Shown here one piece after another: positions 60,179 through 64,000 of a DNA stretch of 64,000 bases. The position numbers and the translations under genes are program-made. The notes beneath the pieces were generated by a model that was not told the origin of the DNA, did no database searches, and saw nothing but the letters and a program-made list of their open reading frames with translations. The DNA is from CBDAPI01 sp964565865 (GTDB lineage: Bacteria > Acidobacteriota > UBA6911 > RPQK01 > CBDAPI01), in contig CAZMGM010000008.1 of NCBI GenBank assembly GCA_964565865.1, positions 1-64,000 of the forward strand, read 5' to 3'. Every line of letters starts with the position of its first letter. Within the stretch, counting starts at the first letter, position 1.

Positions 60179-61891
60179 ATGATCAAGCTGGGGACGCTAA
60201 AGACTCGAGGTTATTTTGGAGAGACCCTGGTCGGTCAGGACATCATTTCCAGAGAGGAACTGGCGGCAGCTCTCAAGCTGCAGGGGCAGTCTCCGGACAA
60301 GTTGGGCAAGCTGCTGGTGGACATCGGGGCTCTGTCCCAGCTAGAGATGGTGAGGCATCTTAGCACTCATCTAGGCATGCCCTGGGTCAGTGGTGACGGT
60401 TTCCCCCAGGCCCCTGTAGTGGAAGATACTTTCTCGCCGCGTTTCATGAAAGAGACCAGGTGTCTTCCCATCGAAGTCAAGGACGATGGCATCCTGGTCG
60501 TCGCCATGGCGGACCCACTAGATAGCTCGGTTCTGGACTCAGTCCGCCTTTTCACCGATTTTCAATCGATCGAGGTTGTAGTGGCCGCAGAAAGTGAGCT
60601 GCTGGATCGAATCGACAAGTTTTACGGGAACGAGACCACAACCCTGGGCCGGATCGTGGAGGGAATCGACAATCAGGACAGCATTGGCGAGGCCGCCGAC
60701 GATATTGAACATTTGAGGGATCTGGCCTCGGAAGCACCGGTCATTCGTCTGGTCAATCTCATTATTTCCAGAGCGATTGAGTCCCGAGCCTCCGATATCC
60801 ACATCGAGCCTTTCGAGAGGGATTTTAAAGTCCGATATCGAATCGACGGGATCCTTTATGATGTCGAGTCTCCCCCCCAACGGCTAAAGGCAGCGGTCAT
60901 TTCCCGGATCAAGATCATGGCTAGGTTAAATATCGCAGAGCGGCGCGTGCCTCAGGATGGCCGTATCAAAATGCGGGTCTTAGGTAAGGACATCGACCTT
61001 CGCGTGTCCACGCTTCCAACCATGTACGGCGAAAGCGTAGTCATGCGGATTCTGGATAAAAGCAATACACAGATCTACGACCTGGGGAAACTGGGCTTCT
61101 CGGCTTGGATGCTGGACGGGTTCAAGACTCTGATCGAGCGGCCCAACGGAATCATCCTGGTAACGGGACCGACCGGGAGCGGTAAGACGACAACCCTGTA
61201 CGGAGCCCTGACCAGAATCAACCTGCCAGACAAAAAGATCATTACGATCGAAGATCCGGTCGAGTATCAGATCGAGGGAATCAATCAGATCCATGTAAAT
61301 CCCAAAATCGGCCTCACCTTTGCCGCCGGACTCCGTTCCATCGTGCGCCAGGATCCGGATGTGATCATGGTAGGTGAGATGCGCGATCTGGAGACAGCTG
61401 AGATTGGAATCCGGGCTGCTATGACCGGTCATCTGGTGTTCAGTACGCTGCACACGAACGATGCTCCAAGTGCTATCGCGAGGCTGGTCGACATGGGTGC
61501 TGAGGACTACCTTCTGGCCTCCTCGATCCTGGGCGTCCTCGCGCAGCGGTTGGTTCGAGTTATTTGTCCCTCCTGTCGCGAGCCGGAGTCGATTCAGCCC
61601 GAGGTTCTGAGAGAAGCCGGCTTTTCAGAGAATCCACTTCCCATTGTTTACCACGGGGCGGGCTGTCAGGAGTGCGGCCACACTGGTTTTCGAGGCCGCC
61701 TTGGGATTTTTGAGCTCATGCTCATGAATGACGAAGTTCGCCGCCTCACGATCGCCAACGCGGACGCTTCTCGGTTGCGCCGTGCGGCTGTGGAAAACGG
61801 CATGTTGACCCTCCGACAGGACGGGTTCGAGAAGGTACGCCTCGGAATGACCTCGATGGGTGAGGTCTTGAGAGTCACGCAAGAGGGCTAG
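60179..61891 (+). CDS. gspE: type II secretion/pilus ATPase GspE
   Basis: 570-residue hexameric secretion ATPase. N-terminal GSPII_E N-domain (residues ~10-150), Walker A GPTGSGKTTTLYGAL, Asp boxes (ITIEDPVEYQIEG) and Walker B region DPDVIMVGEMRDLET, His box HLVFSTLHTNDA, and a C-terminal zinc domain (CPSCREPES ... CQECGHTGFRGR). It powers assembly of the pseudopilus. Start ATG is preceded by an element-like CCACGCGCTGCT. The TAG stop (61889-61891) lies in a CTAGCAG element. Confidence 0.92.
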   Translation: MIKLGTLKTRGYFGETLVGQDIISREELAAALKLQGQSPDKLGKLLVDIGALSQLEMVRHLSTHLGMPWVSGDGFPQAPVVEDTFSPRFMKETRCLPIEVKDDGILVVAMADPLDSSVLDSVRLFTDFQSIEVVVAAESELLDRIDKFYGNETTTLGRIVEGIDNQDSIGEAADDIEHLRDLASEAPVIRLVNLIISRAIESRASDIHIEPFERDFKVRYRIDGILYDVESPPQRLKAAVISRIKIMARLNIAERRVPQDGRIKMRVLGKDIDLRVSTLPTMYGESVVMRILDKSNTQIYDLGKLGFSAWMLDGFKTLIERPNGIILVTGPTGSGKTTTLYGALTRINLPDKKIITIEDPVEYQIEGINQIHVNPKIGLTFAAGLRSIVRQDPDVIMVGEMRDLETAEIGIRAAMTGHLVFSTLHTNDAPSAIARLVDMGAEDYLLASSILGVLAQRLVRVICPSCREPESIQPEVLREAGFSENPLPIVYHGAGCQECGHTGFRGRLGIFELMLMNDEVRRLTIANADASRLRRAAVENGMLTLRQDGFEKVRLGMTSMGEVLRVTQEG

Positions 61892-62084
61892 CAGTCCGTG
61901 GTATAAAGTCGCGCGCGGTCGCTCGCCAGGGAAACTCGGTTCGCTGGCAAGGTAGAAGGAGGAGTCAATGCTTGGTCATTTACGACGACGAGAAACGAAG
62001 CCAGTGGGCGCAAACCCCTGGCCTTGCATCTGTACCCACGGCACCCGTAACGCGATCCGTGGGACTTTCACCACGGGTTGCTAG
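61888..62084. mobile_element. CTAGCAG-end element (MITE-like), full-length copy
   Basis: Left CTAGCAGTCCGTGGTATAAA, right (inverted) CTAGCAACCCGTGGTGAAAG, 197 bp. Inverted relative to 44854-45025 and sharing CGACGACGAGAAACG, GGCGCAAACCCCTGG and CGCGCGCGG. It occupies the whole gspE-gspF gap: its left tip contains the gspE stop and its right tip lies 5 bases before the gspF GTG start. Confidence 0.75.
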
Positions 62085-62089
62085 AGAAA

Positions 62090-63310
62090 GTGCCTCTGTT
62101 TCAGTTCAAGGCGGTAACGCCAGAAGGCAAGGTAGTCGAAGGAACTCTGGAGGCTGCCGATGAGAGGAGCGCGATCGTCCGTCTGGAAGAGCAGGGCCAG
62201 ATGCCCATTCGCCTCAGCGAAGAGGAACTCTCGGGACTGTGGGACCGGGACATTCGGTTTCCCTGGCAGCGGAAACACGTTTCTCAACACGATCTTCTGG
62301 TCTTCACTCATGAGCTAAGTAGCCTCTCCACTGCAGGTCTGCCACTGGACCGCAGTCTGTCGATCCTGGCTGAACTTACGGAGAATGACTACCTGAAGGA
62401 GATCGTTGGCTCTCTTCTGAAAGAGATCAAAGGTGGTAAGTCCTTGTCTGAGGGACTGGCCATGCATCCACAGGTGTTTCCCCGAATCTATGCGAATATG
62501 GTGAAGGCCGGAGAGGTGGGAGGAGTACTGGACGAAATTCTAGAGCGTTTGCGCGAGTATCTGGAGAACTCGCAGGAGTTGAAGGGGTTCATCATCTCGG
62601 CCCTGATCTATCCGTGCATACTGGTCTTTGTGGCGATTGTCTCGTTTAGCATTCTGCTCGGTTTTGTAATCCCCAAGTTCGCCATTATTTTTGACAACGC
62701 CGGAGCCCCAATTCCGCTTCCCATGCAAATCATGCTGATGATCAGCGGAATACTCTCCGGCTACTGGTGGCTGATTTTGGCTGTGCTTGGAACGGGCTGG
62801 GGTTTTTTCCGTCGCTGGCTCAATACGGAAGAAGGTCGCCTGAGTTGGGATCGCCGCCTTCTATCGACTCCGCTGCTGGGCCCGGTGCTGCAGAGACTGG
62901 AGGTTAGCCGCTTCAGCAGAACCCTGGGAACTCTGCTCCACAGTGCAGTACCTCTCATTTCTTCGATCAACATTGTCAAGGAGGTTGTAAGCAATCAGGC
63001 GATTGTCAGGGCCATGGATCCGATCAAGGCCGGGGTGAAGAAAGGAGAGGGACTGGTCGTCCCGATCCGACGGGAAAACATATTCCCCCCGTTCGCGCTG
63101 CATTTGCTGGAAGTGGGAGAGGAAACCGGTAGGCTCGACACCATGCTCCTGCAGGTTGCCGAGACGTACGATCGCGACCTGAAAACGGCACTGAAGCGGC
63201 TCATTGCCTTTTTCGAGCCTGCCATCATTTTGATGATGGGAATTGTCTTCGGGGGTGTCATCGTCTCGATTCTATACTCGATTTTGAGTATCAACGATGT
63301 CCCGCTGTAG
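62090..63310 (+). CDS. gspF: type II secretion inner membrane protein GspF
   Basis: 406 residues from GTG 62090, giving the classic MPLFQFKAV start; an upstream TTG at 62078 would lie inside the repeat element. Two GspF domains repeat the pattern FTHELSSLSTAGLPLDRSL...GKSLSEGL and FSRTLGTLLHSAVPLISSI..., with three to four membrane helices, notably around 165-205 and near the C-terminus. It is the platform protein of the secretion machine. Confidence 0.92.
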   Translation: MPLFQFKAVTPEGKVVEGTLEAADERSAIVRLEEQGQMPIRLSEEELSGLWDRDIRFPWQRKHVSQHDLLVFTHELSSLSTAGLPLDRSLSILAELTENDYLKEIVGSLLKEIKGGKSLSEGLAMHPQVFPRIYANMVKAGEVGGVLDEILERLREYLENSQELKGFIISALIYPCILVFVAIVSFSILLGFVIPKFAIIFDNAGAPIPLPMQIMLMISGILSGYWWLILAVLGTGWGFFRRWLNTEEGRLSWDRRLLSTPLLGPVLQRLEVSRFSRTLGTLLHSAVPLISSINIVKEVVSNQAIVRAMDPIKAGVKKGEGLVVPIRRENIFPPFALHLLEVGEETGRLDTMLLQVAETYDRDLKTALKRLIAFFEPAIILMMGIVFGGVIVSILYSILSINDVPL

Positions 63311-63375
63311 TGGCTCCAGAGCCGGGTTAGTTGATTGATATGGTCTTCCGAAGGGAAGGAATAGGTGTAACCAGG

Positions 63376-63801
63376 ATGACAAAACAACGTAGACGAAGTC
63401 GGGAAAGAGGGTTTTCTCTCATTGAGCTGATCGTAGTTCTCGTGATTCTGGGACTGCTGGCCACGGTGGTCGGTCCCAAGGTCATGAAACGGCTGGCTCA
63501 AGGCAAGGCGGAGATCGCCAAGCTTCAAATCAACCAGTTCGGAGGTGCGCTTGGTTTGTTTCGATTTGACGTGGGCCGATATCCGAGTTCCACGGAGGGG
63601 CTGGAGGCGCTGATTCGAGAAGCCGGGATCGACAACTGGAGTGGTCCCTATCTCGAGAAGTCAAAGGTTCCCAAGGATCCGTGGGGGCGGGAGTACGAAT
63701 ACCGGTCTCCTGGACAGAACGGTGACTACGACCTGTGGAGCCACGGGGCAGATGGAGCGGCTGGGGGCGAAGACGATGCGGCGGATATTACATCCTGGTG
63801 A
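63376..63801 (+). CDS. gspG: major pseudopilin GspG
   Basis: 141 residues from ATG 63376. Basic leader ending RERG, then prepilin cleavage site and N-terminal helix FSLIELIVVLVILGLLATVV with Glu5. The C-terminal domain shows GRYPSSTEGLEALI, YLEKSKVPKDPWGREY and DLWSHGADGAAGGEDDA, the calcium-binding GspG signature. It polymerises to form the secretion pseudopilus. Confidence 0.94.
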   Translation: MTKQRRRSRERGFSLIELIVVLVILGLLATVVGPKVMKRLAQGKAEIAKLQINQFGGALGLFRFDVGRYPSSTEGLEALIREAGIDNWSGPYLEKSKVPKDPWGREYEYRSPGQNGDYDLWSHGADGAAGGEDDAADITSW

Positions 63802-63890
63802 TGGTAGCCTGCTGTCGACTCATCATCCCACCTGGGTCTGGTCTCCCTGTCGCCTGGGACCAATCTCGACGTAGTTACGAAAACGAGTCT

Positions 63891-64000
63891 ATGGGCAAAG
63901 AGGAGGAAGAAGGGAAGGGGCCCTCCCCGCCCCGGATCGGCGGGCGAGGTTTCAGCTTGTTCGAGCTGCTGGTTGTTCTGGTGCTGTTGTCACTGGCAGC
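63891..64000 (+). CDS. prepilin-like protein (GspH-type), partial
   Basis: ATG 63891 opens an acidic 19-residue leader ending in RGG-RG, then the type IV pilin N-terminus FSLFELLVVLVLLSLAA, cut by the window edge. An in-frame ATG at 63801 (overlapping the gspG stop) would give a 49-residue leader, too long for most prepilins. Probably GspH, next in the gsp operon. Confidence 0.7.
   Translation, partial: MGKEEEEGKGPSPPRIGGRGFSLFELLVVLVLLSLA

Overview
The window reads as one stretch of a mid-to-high GC bacterial chromosome, most like an Acidobacteriota-type lineage and probably a draft or metagenome assembly. There is a 10-base N gap at 34471-34480. The assignment rests on gene content: a DUF6677-type membrane protein, a DUF1080 lipoprotein, a deoxyhypusine-synthase-like protein, AmmeMemoRadiSam and UxaE-like remnants, PQQ-propeller and DsbA-like lipoproteins, and the general protein style. 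No rRNA is present and I did no database comparison, so treat the phylum as an inference.

Layout. 1-5800 is an integration hot spot. A P4-type integrase points away from a tRNA 3'-end fragment (att core), and a second, inverted copy of the core plus its flank lies at 5653-5758. They bracket a Na+/solute symporter with possible micro-subunits, an amidohydrolase and a gutted CE15 esterase. 6110-10481 is the biotin operon bioF-bioA-bioD-bioB. 10818-18946 holds a PQQ propeller protein, murA-murB with a FAH-family gene, and a small gene graveyard. 19021-27568 is housekeeping: rnhA-fabI, a TPR protein, PfkB kinase-mtnP, mce-meaB and an M20 peptidase. 27749-32138 holds small membrane proteins, a YheT-like hydrolase, a probable selenoprotein and a DsbA-like lipoprotein. 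32150-42319 mixes TolC, SRAP, AhpD-like, RlmD, HEAT, RfbC-like and CpsB-like genes with many gene fragments. 42371-56526 carries coaE, GT2, the DHS-like gene, uvrA, a PDZ pseudo-protease, an ECF sigma/anti-sigma pair, polA, plsC-like and an M24 peptidase. 56748-57108 is ssrA (tmRNA). 57198-64000 has an M23 peptidase, a second sigma/anti-sigma pair and the start of a type II secretion cluster (gspE-F-G-H).

Three themes go beyond ordinary annotation. (1) A secreted thioredoxin-like gene (30101-30709) is interrupted by one in-frame UGA exactly where the first residue of a CxxC motif belongs (UGHC). A SECIS-like hairpin follows with correct spacing, so this is a strong candidate selenoprotein. 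(2) A family of short elements (about 30-230 bp) with inverted ends like CTAGCAGYCCGTGGTGAAAG occurs about eight times. They sit at gene boundaries and often supply the stop codon or touch the start codon (gspE/gspF, meaB, polA, bioD, GT2/DHS-like). A second intergenic repeat family is also dispersed. (3) Many genes keep both ends but have lost the middle (CE15 esterase, amidohydrolase, CPA1 antiporter, sulfatase, SDR), and others survive only as C-terminal stubs (AmrS, sugar isomerase, RadC, quinone reductase). This points to active genome erosion by internal deletion, as in a host-associated or otherwise relaxed lineage.
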